64,000 nt of DNA, taken from contig JAPLSY010000032.1 in assembly GCA_026398415.1 (NCBI GenBank), positions 62,001 to 126,000 on the forward strand. The letters run 5' to 3'. A program made the translations under genes and the position numbers. Of the stretch, positions 36,776 to 45,772 are shown piece by piece. Each line of letters begins with the position of its first letter. The stretch's first letter is position 1. The stretch is from Kiritimatiellota bacterium. Lineage in GTDB: Bacteria; Verrucomicrobiota; Kiritimatiellia; JAAZAB01. The notes below the pieces were generated by a model. That model was given only the letters and a program-made list of their open reading frames with translations, was not told the DNA's origin and did no database searches.

Positions 36776-37888
36776 CTATCGCAGCAGGAAACGAACACAG
36801 ACCGGTCCGCCGATTTTTATCACATATTCTGTGGGTTCCAGCAATCCTGTTTCCTGATTGATGCGGAACACTATGACCGTGTCAGAGTCCTGGTTGGCGA
36901 CAACACAGAATTGACCCGTCGGATCTATGTTGAAATTCCTTGGATTCTTAATTCCGTAATTTTGGAAGCCGAGCAGAGTCAATACCCCTTTTTCGGGATC
37001 GATTTTATAAATGACAATGGAATCGTGTCCGCGGTTGGATCCGTAAAGGAACTTTCCGCCAGGATGTACTCTTACTTCGGCACAATAGCTTGCCCCTGCA
37101 AAACCCTTCGGGAGGGTGGAGATTGTTTGAATTTCAGAGAGCTTTCCGGATTTTGAATCATGCGCAAACACGATTATTGTCTCATCAAGTTCATTGATGA
37201 GGTAGGCAAACTTTCCGTTCGGACCGAAAGAAATATGCCGGGGCCCTGCTCCGGGTTTAATTTTTTTCTCAGGAGGATCATTCTGCAGAAGCCTGCCGGA
37301 TTTGGAATCAAGCCTATAGATCATTATTTTGTCGAGACCGAGATCTGCGACATACGCGAAACGGTTGTCCGGACTGAGATTGATGCTGTGGGCATGCGGT
37401 TCTTTTTGGCGCTGGGGGTTTACGCTTGATCCTATGTGCTGCATGAAACTTGCCGGCTCAGCCAGGGAACCATCCTTGTTTATAGGAATTGATGCAACGC
37501 TGCCGCTGTCGTAATTTGCGACCAGCAAGACGCTGCCGTCAGTTGCAATGCTGAGATGGCACGGCCCCTTTCCTCCAGATGATGATTTATTCAGCAGTTT
37601 AAGCTTTTTTGTTTCGGGCTCGATCGCGAATGCATCCACCTCTCCCGGGTTGCCTCCTATCACAGCATAAAGAAACTTAGAGTTCGGATGTATCTCTATA
37701 AAACTTGGACTTGAAGCCGCACAGGCAAGTTTCAGACTGGAAAGGCTTCCTGTTTTCAGATCAAGCACGGCATGATAAATCCCTTCTGGAAAATCCACCT
37801 TTTTATATGTCCCGAAGTAAACATCTATTGACTGAGCCACCGAAGTCTGCGCTGCAAGTAATGATGCCATCATGATAAACTTCCCCAT
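36776..37888 (-). CDS. Exported lactonase-type seven-bladed beta-propeller protein
   Basis: About 370 residues from the ATG at 37888 (GGAA nine bases upstream), beginning with a signal peptide FIMMASLLAAQTSVAQ. The mature protein is a 6-phosphogluconolactonase/3-carboxymuconate-cyclase-like propeller (Lactonase family): VYFGTYKK, GGKGPCHLSIATDGSVLLVA, EPHAHSINLSPDNRFAYVAD, GAGPRHISFGPNGKFAYLIN, and VANQDSDTVIVFRIN are the repeating blade motifs with conserved His and Asn residues. Because it is exported, the cytosolic pentose-phosphate role is unlikely; a sugar-lactone hydrolase in the periplasm is more plausible. The gene is visibly AT-richer than rpsA-tyrS and converges on tyrS. Confidence 0.9.
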   Translation of the reverse strand: MGKFIMMASLLAAQTSVAQSIDVYFGTYKKVDFPEGIYHAVLDLKTGSLSSLKLACAASSPSFIEIHPNSKFLYAVIGGNPGEVDAFAIEPETKKLKLLNKSSSGGKGPCHLSIATDGSVLLVANYDSGSVASIPINKDGSLAEPASFMQHIGSSVNPQRQKEPHAHSINLSPDNRFAYVADLGLDKIMIYRLDSKSGRLLQNDPPEKKIKPGAGPRHISFGPNGKFAYLINELDETIIVFAHDSKSGKLSEIQTISTLPKGFAGASYCAEVRVHPGGKFLYGSNRGHDSIVIYKIDPEKGVLTLLGFQNYGIKNPRNFNIDPTGQFCVVANQDSDTVIVFRINQETGLLEPTEYVIKIGGPVCVRFLLR

Positions 37889-38311
37889 TATAAAATTCCA
37901 TTCGCTGACACTTTGCCAAAAGATCGTCGCCGAGACGGCAAACACTATATCTGAGCAAGAATAATTCTTTTGCCGTTAGCAGGTGGTTTACACCGGTGTA
38001 AACGAACGATCGGCGAAAGCCCCTCCCAAAATATTCCTTCTGATGCACATAAGTATATTGATACGGTTTACCCGCGCAAAATCATATCTTCATTCCACGG
38101 TGGCTTCCGGTGCAGGCGGATAGAGCGGGCTTATCCTGCGAATCCTGAGGCGAAGCAGGGTGGTTATTAGTCAGTCGGCTGACGGATTCGAACCCTGCCG
38201 CGAATACTCCGCCAATCTCCATGTATCTTATGTCCTGCCGGTCATCTTAACAACGGGAATTGACATGTCTTTTTTTCATGATATTGTTCATTATGTTTTT
38301 ATCCGTTTCAT
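37889..38311. other. Intergenic region between lactonase gene and tRNA-Asn
   Basis: About 420 bases without a convincing gene. GTCAGTCGGCTGAC is a short hairpin around 38170, and TTCGAACCCTGCC (about 38190) resembles a tRNA T-arm but does not fold with flanking sequence (see rejected items). Confidence 0.5.
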
Positions 38312-38383
38312 TCCTCGGTAGCTCAATGGTAGAGCGGGTGGCTGTTAACCACTAGGTCGCAGGTTCGAGCCCTGCCCGAGGAG
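38312..38383 (+). tRNA. tRNA-Asn (GTT)
   Basis: 72 bases fold into a full cloverleaf: acceptor TCCTCGG with CCGAGGA, D-arm GCTC/GAGC, anticodon arm GGTGG/CCACT with loop CTGTTAA (anticodon GTT), and T-arm GCAGG/CCTGC with loop TTCGAGC. Discriminator base G; the genome gives GCC after the stem and CCA is not encoded. Confidence 0.96.
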
Positions 38384-38484
38384 CCCTCCTAACCACAACT
38401 ATAACCTGTGGTTCGACTGGATTTGAAATTTTCTATTACCCTTGTCGTCTGGACAATTCTTCGTATTCCCACATTTATCAGGAA

Positions 38485-40068
38485 TTAATCTGTCTTCTTC
38501 CATGCACGATCAAAATTGGAAATAGGCTTGTTCTTTATCACTTCAAATCCAATGGCAGAAAGGTCGCCTGCGTGTTGCTTGAGCGTTACCCAAGCGTTGG
38601 TATCAAAGGAACGATATTTTTTCTGATCAAAGAAGATATGAGCCTGCCCATTTGAGCTGACATCGATACGATCAACGGCATCGATGCGTAAAGTTGGTGG
38701 CAATACATTTGTGATCGTAACGTAATCAGAACCAACTTGAAACTCAACCTGCATGTGTAGGATATATCGATTGTAAAGTCCGACGGTCATCAGAAAATGA
38801 CAATATTCAGGGGAGCCAACTACCTGGGCTCCAATGAAAGCGAAATGCCGCTCAACCTTGGCATTTGGATAAAGCTGCTTAAACTCCTTGGCGTACGGAA
38901 TTAATCTTTCCGCATTGTCCATCCGCTTGTCATAATCTGGGGCGTCAAAATCTTTGATAGTACTGTTAATAAACGAAATGTGTGAACGATAATTCTTAAT
39001 GTTTTCTGGTGATTTATTGGTTATTCCGTTCTTTACAAGGTCATCGTTTAATAATGGGAATGGACCGCCAAAGCAGTATGTCGTATTTCCTTTTGTATCG
39101 TGATAAAATTTTGCGTACCTGGGATCATTAGGGTCGGGACTGTATATCACCGCATATATGAAAACACTCAGCCTCGTCTTTTTTACATCCTCAACAGAGA
39201 ATGGTGTAACCTCGCTGATGCACCGATTTGCTTCGTTATCAAGTTTCTCATGCTCCTTGATGGATTTCTTGACGGTCTTGATCCGCTCAGAGATGAATTT
39301 CAGAACTTTCTTTATCTTTTCACGGGCTGTGGTCTTAACGTATCCTTGATCTTCTAATAATACCATTAAAGAAAGGAGCCCTATTTCTTTATTATTGGCA
39401 AGAACTTCAAGGCTTGAATCTGAAAAAATATTAATTCTTCTGTATATATCCTTATCGATCTTGAGCGTTCTCTTAGATGGCAGTTGTATTATAATCTGAC
39501 CATTTGCCTTTGACGGCAAAGTGTTGTGAGATGGGTTGATAACTATGAATTCACAGTTAACATCTTGGTCGTTGTCACGATTGAACCAAATATTATCCTT
39601 AGATTCCGCAACGCTCAGACTACCATTACGGAAAATGAGCTCCTTTATTGATAAGCAATGCCCTTTCGGGGCTTTTATCTTGAATTTCCATAAGAGTTTT
39701 TCAAAGTACTCCGTTGGTATAAAACCTGTGTAAGACGCTATATTTTGGGATGGTTCTTGAAGTGACGGTTGGGGAGGCTGTCGCTTTTGCTTTATTCCCT
39801 TCCCATGAATATCTGATTCTATCCACCACCAGTATCCTGGTCTAATAAAAGCATCAATTTTCTGCGCTGGTTTAAAGAAATGACAAAATTGCAGATGGTG
39901 TGGCAACATACGACCAGTCAGAGGATTTACATACTGAGGGCATCGTTGACCTGACCCACCCCCGCCGAATGAGGCAGGATGAAGGCAGATAAGATATGAA
40001 CCGAAATACAATAATAGAATCACTATTATTGGGAGGCTAAGCCAAAACCAAAATCGTCTTTTACTCAT
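38485..40068 (-). CDS. Membrane-anchored protein of unknown function
   Basis: 527 residues, not recognised. Residues about 8-28 form one hydrophobic anchor (FWLSLPIIVILLLYFGSYLI), placing the rest outside the cytoplasm. A proline/glutamine-rich linker (about 95-115) is followed by mixed alpha/beta sequence, a lysine-rich helical segment (about 255-285), and a C-terminal half with many aromatic residues. No catalytic motif was found. AT-rich compared with the housekeeping genes, consistent with acquired or fast-evolving sequence. No good ribosome site. Neighbours are the tRNA-Asn and an unrelated repeat-rich gap. Confidence 0.7.
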   Translation of the reverse strand: MSKRRFWFWLSLPIIVILLLYFGSYLICLHPASFGGGGSGQRCPQYVNPLTGRMLPHHLQFCHFFKPAQKIDAFIRPGYWWWIESDIHGKGIKQKRQPPQPSLQEPSQNIASYTGFIPTEYFEKLLWKFKIKAPKGHCLSIKELIFRNGSLSVAESKDNIWFNRDNDQDVNCEFIVINPSHNTLPSKANGQIIIQLPSKRTLKIDKDIYRRINIFSDSSLEVLANNKEIGLLSLMVLLEDQGYVKTTAREKIKKVLKFISERIKTVKKSIKEHEKLDNEANRCISEVTPFSVEDVKKTRLSVFIYAVIYSPDPNDPRYAKFYHDTKGNTTYCFGGPFPLLNDDLVKNGITNKSPENIKNYRSHISFINSTIKDFDAPDYDKRMDNAERLIPYAKEFKQLYPNAKVERHFAFIGAQVVGSPEYCHFLMTVGLYNRYILHMQVEFQVGSDYVTITNVLPPTLRIDAVDRIDVSSNGQAHIFFDQKKYRSFDTNAWVTLKQHAGDLSAIGFEVIKNKPISNFDRAWKKTD

Positions 40069-40229
40069 ATTTATGTGGACAATAGCCTGTTTTGAAGGGA
40101 CTTACGAGACTATTTTACGGGTTTTTGGAAAAAAAAGCCAAAGAAAAGCACAGGAAGCTTGATTGCGGATTGTTTTGTGGAGAAATGATGAAATTGCTAT
40201 TGAATAGGCTTCAAGCCCCGAAAAAGCCT

Positions 40230-40310
40230 CCACTGCCATATTTACAAATCACTCTAATTCAATTATTTCCGTCAGGTTATAGCCGTGGGCTGTACGGCGA
40301 GCCACGCAGT
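40230..40310. repeat. Dispersed intergenic repeat, copy A
   Basis: Starts CCACTGCC, then a shared ATCACTCTAATTCAAT segment, a GTCAGGTTAT segment and GGCGAGCCACGCAG. Aligns along its whole length with copies at 43064 and 48368; followed immediately by an inverted repeat. Confidence 0.75.
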
Positions 40311-40311
40311 C

Positions 40312-40472
40312 GACAACTCGAACTTGCGAAACGGCAAATTCGGGCTCTTTTCTTGCCCAGCCCGAAACGCCACCAACCCCGAAAACGCCAATGTTTTCAG
40401 GGATTTGCCAAGACAGCCGTCACTGCTCGCATTCCCTGACGGAAGCCAGTTTGGGCTCAAGTTCGAGTTGTC
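40312..40472. repeat. Perfect 15-bp inverted repeat with 131-base loop
   Basis: GACAACTCGAACTTG at 40312-40326 is matched exactly by its reverse complement at 40458-40472. A direct copy of most of the arm, CAACTCGAACTTG, recurs at 40500-40512. Confidence 0.8.
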
Positions 40473-40890
40473 CATGTACTGGAGGGTCGCACCAAGTCTC
40501 AACTCGAACTTGTGGCTACTGCCCGTTTCTTCAATGCCAGGCAGTGGAAATCAGGGGCGGTTTGGGCGGATTTCGACGGATTCTGGGGGCGTTGCAGGCT
40601 CGTGGGGAATGGCCAGATTGAAGGCGGGATGGGCTTCAGAGCCGAAAGCGACGGCGTCAGTCCTGTTCACCATAGGACGCCTCGTAGCAAGATTTTCTTG
40701 GACAATTAATGATGGAAAGACTACGGGAAGGGGAAAGAGTATTGGATTCTCAAATCTTATCGGATTTCTCTGCTTTTATGTGACCCGCTTTGCCTTGGCG
40801 ACAGCCTCCTCTGGTGTGAAACGGGAATTTTACAACTATTCAAATTGTCCTACCTGAAACTATGCCCCGTTCCGTACCGACTGCTAATCG

Positions 40891-42804
40891 TTATGGAACC
40901 AACGGAATAATACTGCGGACGGGTGCATAGTCCTGGCGCGACAACCAGATCGTCCAATAGCCGGCGGCATCCACCGCCGCCGGATCCGCCTTGCCGTCAT
41001 TGTCAAAGTCGGCGGCAATGGGCATGCCTCCCGCCACAGACATCGGAACCGCGCTACGGCCGGGCGCATAGTCTGCGCGCGACCACCAGATCGTCCAGTA
41101 GCCATCGGCATCCACCATGGCCGGATCCGCCTTGCCGTCATTGTCAAAGTCGGCGGCAATGGGCATGCCTCCCGCCACATACATGGGAACCGCGCTACGG
41201 CCGGACGCATAGTTGTCGCGCGACCACCAGATCGTCCAGTAGCCATCGGCATCCACCGCCGCCGGATCCGCCTTGCCGTCATTGTCAAAGTCGGCGGCAA
41301 TGGGCGTGCCTCCCGCCACAGACATGGGAACCACGCTACGGCCGGGCGCATAGTTGTCGCGCGACCACCAGATCGTCCAATAGCCGTCGGCATCCACCGC
41401 CGCCGGATCCGCCTTGCCGTCATTGTCAAAGTCGGCGGCAATGGGCGTGCCTCCCGCCACAGACATGGGAACCGCGCTACGGCCGGGCGCATAGTCTGCG
41501 CGCGACCACCAGATCGTCCAATAGCCATCGGCATCCACCATGGCCGGATCCGCCTTGCCGTCATTGTCAAAGTCGGCGGCCGCGGCCAGGGGCAAGGAAC
41601 CGGCGATCTGGGTGGAGAAGCTTTCCTGCGACCAGGTGGAATTGTTGGTGTTCAAGACGTAATATTGCATGATCATGGTGTTGGCGTCGGGATTAACCGT
41701 CGCCTGCGTAAACCCGAATTTCGTCAGTTCGTGGCGCACGCCGTGGAGGGCCGGCTCATTTGTGGTGACATCCGTATCATCCATGGGGGAGGCGCCGCCG
41801 TTGCCGACCGTCAATTGATAAATCATGTGGCTGTCGTCGTCGTTGAAAGAACCGATGCTCATGTTGTGCACGTGGCCTACGGCATAGAGTTGCACCCCGT
41901 TCGCCCCCAGCATATCCACAAATGACTGGCGGCGGGCGATCCCGCCGAGGTTTGTCGGTCCAAAATAAAGTTCCGACGACCATTGGTAGGTAAAGACGGG
42001 GGGAACGACGGGAATGGTGCAGGCCTCGTAGATGGGTTCGTGTGCAAAGACTATTTTGAAGGGCGTATTCGCCTGATGCAACTGATTGCTCACCCATGCC
42101 TGGTCAACGGCGTGATATCCCCAGAAATTGGTGCCCCAGGTGTTGGTCGGATACGAGGCCCAGGTGGGATCGCGGGCCGGGAAAGGAGCCACGTATTGGG
42201 AGTATTGATCCATGGCCACGACCTTCAGCTGTTTGTGGGTGAAAGAATAAGTCAGGCCCAGCTGGTTGCTGAACGATCCGTCATAGTTTTGCGGCATATA
42301 TTGGCCGAGGGCCTGATAGTAGGCGGCCGCCAGAGTTGGGTCCGGATTACCGTTCACGCCCTCCGTGTTGCTGACCTCATGGTTGCCCCGGACCGTGTAA
42401 ATCGGGATATTGGCGGCATAAACGGAACTCATTGCATTTGACCAGGCACGGAACTGGTTGGCGTAGGAAAACGCGACCAGATTGGGCACCCCTGGCACCC
42501 CCATCTCAATGGCGTCCTTGTAGCCATCGCCCATGATAAGGTCTCCGACAACAAGGACAAAATCCGGGTTCAAGGACGCTATTTTTGCGGCGATTTGCGG
42601 AAGCAAGAGACTCACCCCGGTGACCGTATTGGTATCAAAAGGAGGAGTTTTGGTGGAATCCCAGTCTCCGCGCGTATCGCCGAAAATGACGAATGACCAT
42701 GGCGCGGCGGCCCAGACCGGTCCGGGCATAGCCGCCAGGCACAATCCCAAGACGGCGATAAAAATGAACATGGAACTCCGGGGCTGAACATGTTTGCGGA
42801 TCAT
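40891..42804 (-). CDS. Exported metallophosphoesterase with C-terminal FG-GAP-like repeats
   Basis: 637 residues from the ATG at 42804 (GGGAGA five bases upstream; the longer frame to 42957 is not supported). Signal peptide to about residue 32. Calcineurin-like phosphoesterase domain (about 35-370): FGDTRGD (41-47), VVGDLI (about 86-91), RGNHE (139-143), AHEP and GHVHNM, the metal-binding D, D, N-H, H and G-H-x-H. C-terminal part is five tandem 47-residue repeats, each with a D-F-D-N-D-G-K-A-D calcium-loop-like motif (FG-GAP/VCBS type). The repeats likely form a propeller or an adhesion/secretion module. Probably a secreted phosphatase or nuclease-like enzyme. Confidence 0.9.
   Translation of the reverse strand: MIRKHVQPRSSMFIFIAVLGLCLAAMPGPVWAAAPWSFVIFGDTRGDWDSTKTPPFDTNTVTGVSLLLPQIAAKIASLNPDFVLVVGDLIMGDGYKDAIEMGVPGVPNLVAFSYANQFRAWSNAMSSVYAANIPIYTVRGNHEVSNTEGVNGNPDPTLAAAYYQALGQYMPQNYDGSFSNQLGLTYSFTHKQLKVVAMDQYSQYVAPFPARDPTWASYPTNTWGTNFWGYHAVDQAWVSNQLHQANTPFKIVFAHEPIYEACTIPVVPPVFTYQWSSELYFGPTNLGGIARRQSFVDMLGANGVQLYAVGHVHNMSIGSFNDDDSHMIYQLTVGNGGASPMDDTDVTTNEPALHGVRHELTKFGFTQATVNPDANTMIMQYYVLNTNNSTWSQESFSTQIAGSLPLAAAADFDNDGKADPAMVDADGYWTIWWSRADYAPGRSAVPMSVAGGTPIAADFDNDGKADPAAVDADGYWTIWWSRDNYAPGRSVVPMSVAGGTPIAADFDNDGKADPAAVDADGYWTIWWSRDNYASGRSAVPMYVAGGMPIAADFDNDGKADPAMVDADGYWTIWWSRADYAPGRSAVPMSVAGGMPIAADFDNDGKADPAAVDAAGYWTIWLSRQDYAPVRSIIPLVP
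40906..41595. repeat. Five 141-bp tandem repeats coding FG-GAP-like units
   Basis: The anchor CTTGCCGTCATTGTCAAAG recurs at 40990, 41131, 41272, 41413 and 41554, exactly 141 bases apart. Copies 2-4 are nearly identical at the nucleotide level; the outermost C-terminal copy is more diverged. Confidence 0.92.
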
Positions 42805-43269
42805 AACGTCTCCCGTTGTATAATTGTTGATAAAAAAGGAACTGGTCGGAGCTTGCTTATCCGACATTTCCCATATGACATGCGCCCCGCGACCATCGCG
42901 GGCCATACCGTCATCCGCTGGCAACGCCATACTGGCGTCATTGTGTCTGGAATGCAAGCGAACAATCTCCGAAAGGGAGCGTGAAGAAAGGGATGTCGTC
43001 GGGATTCAGGCTTCGGCCGGCAGGCTCAAGCGGCAAAAACGGCCTGAATGCCCGAAAACCCCTTCACTGCCGTTTTCACAAGTCACTAATTCCAAGCGAG
43101 TACAGTCAGGTTCGCGTTGTGGGTTAAGCGGCGAGCCACACAGTAGAACGAAGTTCACTGCGTGGCGGTGCAGTGAAGCGAAGTTTCTACTGCACTGATC
43201 CCCCTGATTCTCTCCGCTCCGTTAAAAACAAAGTTGCCTTTGGCCCAACCCAACTGTATGGTTTGGGAC
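42805..43269. other. Non-coding region with repeat copy B and stem-loop
   Basis: About 465 bases between the metallophosphoesterase start and the GIY-YIG stump. It carries repeat copy B and a two-block stem-loop (43141-43192). No credible gene seen. Confidence 0.6.
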
Positions 43270-43270
43270 A
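43064..43270. repeat. Dispersed intergenic repeat, copy B
   Basis: Core 43064-43146 aligns with copies A and C. A second conserved part (about 43216-43262: CTCCGTTAAAAACAAAGTTG then GCCTT and a GTATGGTTTG segment) aligns with copy C only. Between them is a stem-loop made of CAGTAGAA (43141-43148) with TTCTACTG (43185-43192), and TTCACTGC (43154-43161) with GCAGTGAA (43170-43177). Confidence 0.75.
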
Positions 43271-43356
43271 TGTCTGCCAAGCTCCAATACTGCGTTTACA
43301 TCCTGCTGCCCACGCACGATGGCAAATTGTACGTGGGTTGCACCCCTGATTTATAG
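43270..43356 (+). pseudogene. GIY-YIG nuclease N-terminal stump
   Basis: 28 codons from ATG: YCVYILLPTHDGKLYVGCT matches the start of small GIY-YIG nucleases (COG2827/UvrC-like group), with the G-I-Y equivalent as V-Y-I and Y-I-G equivalent as Y-V-G. A TAG follows at once, where intact proteins continue for about 60 residues carrying the catalytic Arg and Glu. Not functional. Confidence 0.75.
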
Positions 43357-43390
43357 TACCACTTCCAATCTAAACGTAAAACATGTCTGC

Positions 43391-44122
43391 ATGAAATCAT
43401 TCCGAACAATCGGCATGTCTTTAATCCTCGTTATCTGCATCTTGATGACTACCGGATGTGTTTGGTTGCGACTGCTGACGTTTAAAAAACAGCTGGCGGA
43501 GTTTGATAAATTCGTTAACGTCAGCACAACAAATGGACTATCATTAAAGTTTGTAAAGCCGGCTCTTTATGAAGATGATGTATTATTTATTTGTGACATG
43601 TGTGTGCCCACAGTCGAGCATGTTAATGGCACAAATAAGAGCGTCATATACACGTTTCGAAAGATCAACCCCACCAATGCTGTTAACAATCTGACAAACG
43701 CCCCGTTACCCTATGTTGATATTCCAATTCAATTGGATTACGAAAATAAATTGTTTTGCCGCGTAACTTTTCCTGACTCGTTCGTCAAGTGTTTACCTGA
43801 AAATTTTATTGTTAATCTATTTCGTTCTCTGGGTCATGCAAAAGTGGATACTACAAAGAGAAGCGCTGCAGCTGATATGATAGCTCCGACGAATCTTCCT
43901 AATTATAAACAAATCACCGGTTTGCTAGGTGCACCCACTGCTATAAATAATAATGATGGTAAGGAACAATTATCATATTGGTTTGAAACATTATCTCCGC
44001 AATCAGTGACCCAGCAAAAGAAAAAATATTACTACCTGTTCAGATATGATTTTAATGATAAAAAACAAATGACCGGATTATCTGTTTCAAGCGCCCTGAA
44101 TAGCCTGAAACTGAACAAGTAA
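43391..44122 (+). CDS. Lipoprotein of unknown function
   Basis: 243 residues from the ATG at 43391; N-terminal lipoprotein signal SLILVICILMTTGC (lipobox T-T-G-C). The rest is AT-rich and polar with no recognised domain; it has two internal Cys residues (CDMC) and no obvious repeats. Located just after the GIY-YIG stump and repeat B; no ribosome site. Seen only as an exported, probably outer-membrane-attached protein. Confidence 0.6.
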   Translation: MKSFRTIGMSLILVICILMTTGCVWLRLLTFKKQLAEFDKFVNVSTTNGLSLKFVKPALYEDDVLFICDMCVPTVEHVNGTNKSVIYTFRKINPTNAVNNLTNAPLPYVDIPIQLDYENKLFCRVTFPDSFVKCLPENFIVNLFRSLGHAKVDTTKRSAAADMIAPTNLPNYKQITGLLGAPTAINNNDGKEQLSYWFETLSPQSVTQQKKKYYYLFRYDFNDKKQMTGLSVSSALNSLKLNK

Positions 44123-44169
44123 TTTCCATTCGTTATCGCTGATCAGCAGGAGTCGCATGCGTGGGCTGG

Positions 44170-44841
44170 TTATGGTTCCTTCACGTCATCGTTTCTATAG
44201 GCGGACCGGATCGCCTCCTCCATGCGAGTGACTTCCTTGTCCGCCAAAAAGTCGAAATGGCTGGCGCGCTTTCGCACGGAAAGCCGACCGTTATTCTGCA
44301 AGCATGACTGAATGAAAAGGTCGATCTTGCGATCCGGCATATCGACGACTTCCTGGAGGGCCTTCTTGGTCTGGTCATAGTTGGCTAGGAAGGCCAGTTC
44401 TTCCACGAGTTCCGTATCGATCGTCTGCTCGATGAACCGGAACAGAGCCTCCGTCTGCAGTGTCATATCGATGTATCTGTACCAGCCTGCCGTGTCATTC
44501 TGCACGGTCATCCTGCCTTGCTTGTCGAGAGAGTATTCCACGAGCGCCATCAGCGGTCGGGAGAACGACTCCAGCGACCCATCGTAGTCGGCGAGATTCT
44601 TTAGCATAGCTGCGGACAAAGGGAAAATGATGCCTGCGGGCGTGAATCCGCGTCGGGCAAGGATGTTGTGGATCAGGAATCGGTGGATTCGGCCGTTCCC
44701 ATCCTCGAACGGATGCAGGAAGACGAATCCATACGCCACGGCAGCGGCGTGAACCACGGCGGGTACGTTTCCCGTGTCCATGCGCTTGTGGGCCGTGACT
44801 ATTTCCTGTTTTCTTCGAAGGCGATTAATGCCAGGGTCGCG
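44170..44841 (-). pseudogene. 5'-truncated Fic family gene
   Basis: The open frame carries the Fic catalytic motif HPFEDGNGRIHRF and downstream helices (LANYDQTKKALQEVVDMPDR, NGRLSVRKRASHFDFLADKE), i.e. the C-terminal two-thirds of a DUF4172-type Fic/AMPylase-like protein. Upstream of about 44841 the frame turns into arginine-rich, non-homologous sequence, and another frame there encodes an unrelated fragment. No start codon with a ribosome site. Fic enzymes transfer AMP or similar to target proteins; this copy lacks its N-terminus and should be inactive. Confidence 0.8.
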
Positions 44842-44858
44842 GCTTATCACACGATGCA

Positions 44859-45005
44859 TCAGGGGCCAGCGGCAAACGGACACACAACGATATGAGGCAT
44901 GGTCTTGACGGCGCGCAGGCATTCGAGACCGGCGTGGGGCATCAGGGGGTTCTCCCGGTTGATCAAGTTCACGATAACCTTGCAGATGGTCGGACCATTG
45001 CGACC
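44859..45005 (-). pseudogene. Unrecognised coding fragment next to Fic pseudogene
   Basis: Reading the minus strand in the frame ending at the stop 44861-44859 gives about 48 codons with protein-like composition (VIVNLINRENPL and AGLECLRAVKTMPHIVV). It is not in the Fic frame, has no start and is cut off on both sides. Probably the end of another gene joined here by deletion; family not identified. Confidence 0.4.
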
Positions 45006-45047
45006 GATTTACGACCAATAAACGACCAAAACAACCAATATTAAGAC

Positions 45048-45713
45048 TTATTGTATTCGCTCGGGAGTGGTCGTTTTTTCGGCGGCAAGGTAATACGTTC
45101 CCCGGCCTTCACCAGCCCGCTGGATAAGGCCTTCCTGGACCATGTTGTCCAGCAGGTTGGTCGCGGTGCTCCGGCCAACGCCCAAATCGGCAATTACGTC
45201 TGCCCGGTTGATCCTCCCCTTGATCTGGATGATTTCCAGGATATGCGCCTGCCGTCCAGGCAGTTCAGCCGGGTCCATGGCTGCCTCCGCCCGCCGTTCA
45301 TGGATATATTTGGAGGCGCGCGACCCGAAAAAGACGCCCAATACTTGCAGGACAACCTTGCCCAAGTCGGAGGGTATTATATAATCGGCGCGAAAAAAAT
45401 TAATAATGACCAGAACGAGGAACAGCAGGACCCAAAGATAGACGAAAAGCGACCCCTTGCGCTGAGGCTCCGTGGCGCCGACCCAGCGCCGGATCTCCTT
45501 GTCGGCGGCATATGCGCCGAGTAGGGTGATATAAATCGGCATCATAGTCGCGGGCACGCGTACGGCGGCATGTAGGAAGAATTCGGAGACCAGCATGGCC
45601 AGGTAGGCCACGGTGACCAAGGACAGGAGCGGAAACAGCACCGAGACTTCATTGAACGGCGGGCGCTGTTCCGTTGGCGGACGGGGGACAATAGGCTGGG
45701 GTTGCGTATCCAT
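45048..45713 (-). CDS. Membrane-anchored winged-helix DNA-binding protein
   Basis: 221 residues, apparently intact. Residues about 22-135 contain four hydrophobic segments (VLFPLLSLVTVAYLAMLVSE, PATMMPIYITLLGAYAA, SLFVYLWVLLFLVLVIINFF, LGKVVLQVLGVFFG). The C-terminal about 70 residues form a winged helix: ILEIIQIKGRINRADVIADL, then GRSTATNLLDNMVQEGLIQR and a wing RGTYYLA, as in ArsR/MarR-like or Rrf2-like repressors. Thus a DNA-binding domain tethered to the inner membrane on the cytoplasmic side. It lies among Fic and helicase remnants, which makes it a candidate regulator of that former locus. Target and signal unknown. Confidence 0.75.
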   Translation of the reverse strand: MDTQPQPIVPRPPTEQRPPFNEVSVLFPLLSLVTVAYLAMLVSEFFLHAAVRVPATMMPIYITLLGAYAADKEIRRWVGATEPQRKGSLFVYLWVLLFLVLVIINFFRADYIIPSDLGKVVLQVLGVFFGSRASKYIHERRAEAAMDPAELPGRQAHILEIIQIKGRINRADVIADLGVGRSTATNLLDNMVQEGLIQRAGEGRGTYYLAAEKTTTPERIQ

Positions 45714-45772
45714 GGCTTACTTCGTTTCAGTCAGATCGTATCCAAAGCGGGTATAGCCCGCAACACAAATCC

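Larger units (their letters stand above)
40069..40890. other. Repeat-rich non-coding region
   Basis: About 820 bases containing repeat copy A (40230-40310), an inverted repeat pair (40312-40326 with 40458-40472) and a third copy of its arm (40500-40512). Open frames here are in overlapping frames and reflect the inverted repeats; none has a ribosome site or recognisable domain. Confidence 0.6.

Noticed and set aside
38106..38212. tRNA-like sequence (GGCGGA ... TTCGAACCCTGCC ... CTCCGCC) upstream of tRNA-Asn
   Set aside because: The outer ends can pair, but neither strand gives a valid T-stem or anticodon arm; at most a decayed fragment.
40092..40857. Plus-strand open frames of 115 and 190 codons
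   Set aside because: Different frames overlap, no ribosome site, composition follows the repeats and inverted repeats; no recognisable domain.
40906..41595. CRISPR-like array
   Set aside because: 141-bp period is a multiple of three, stays in frame and encodes protein repeats; no spacers.
43124..43130. GTTAAGC as an integron core site (GTTRRRY)
   Set aside because: Not conserved in the two other copies of the repeat, no matching inverse core and no integrase in the window.
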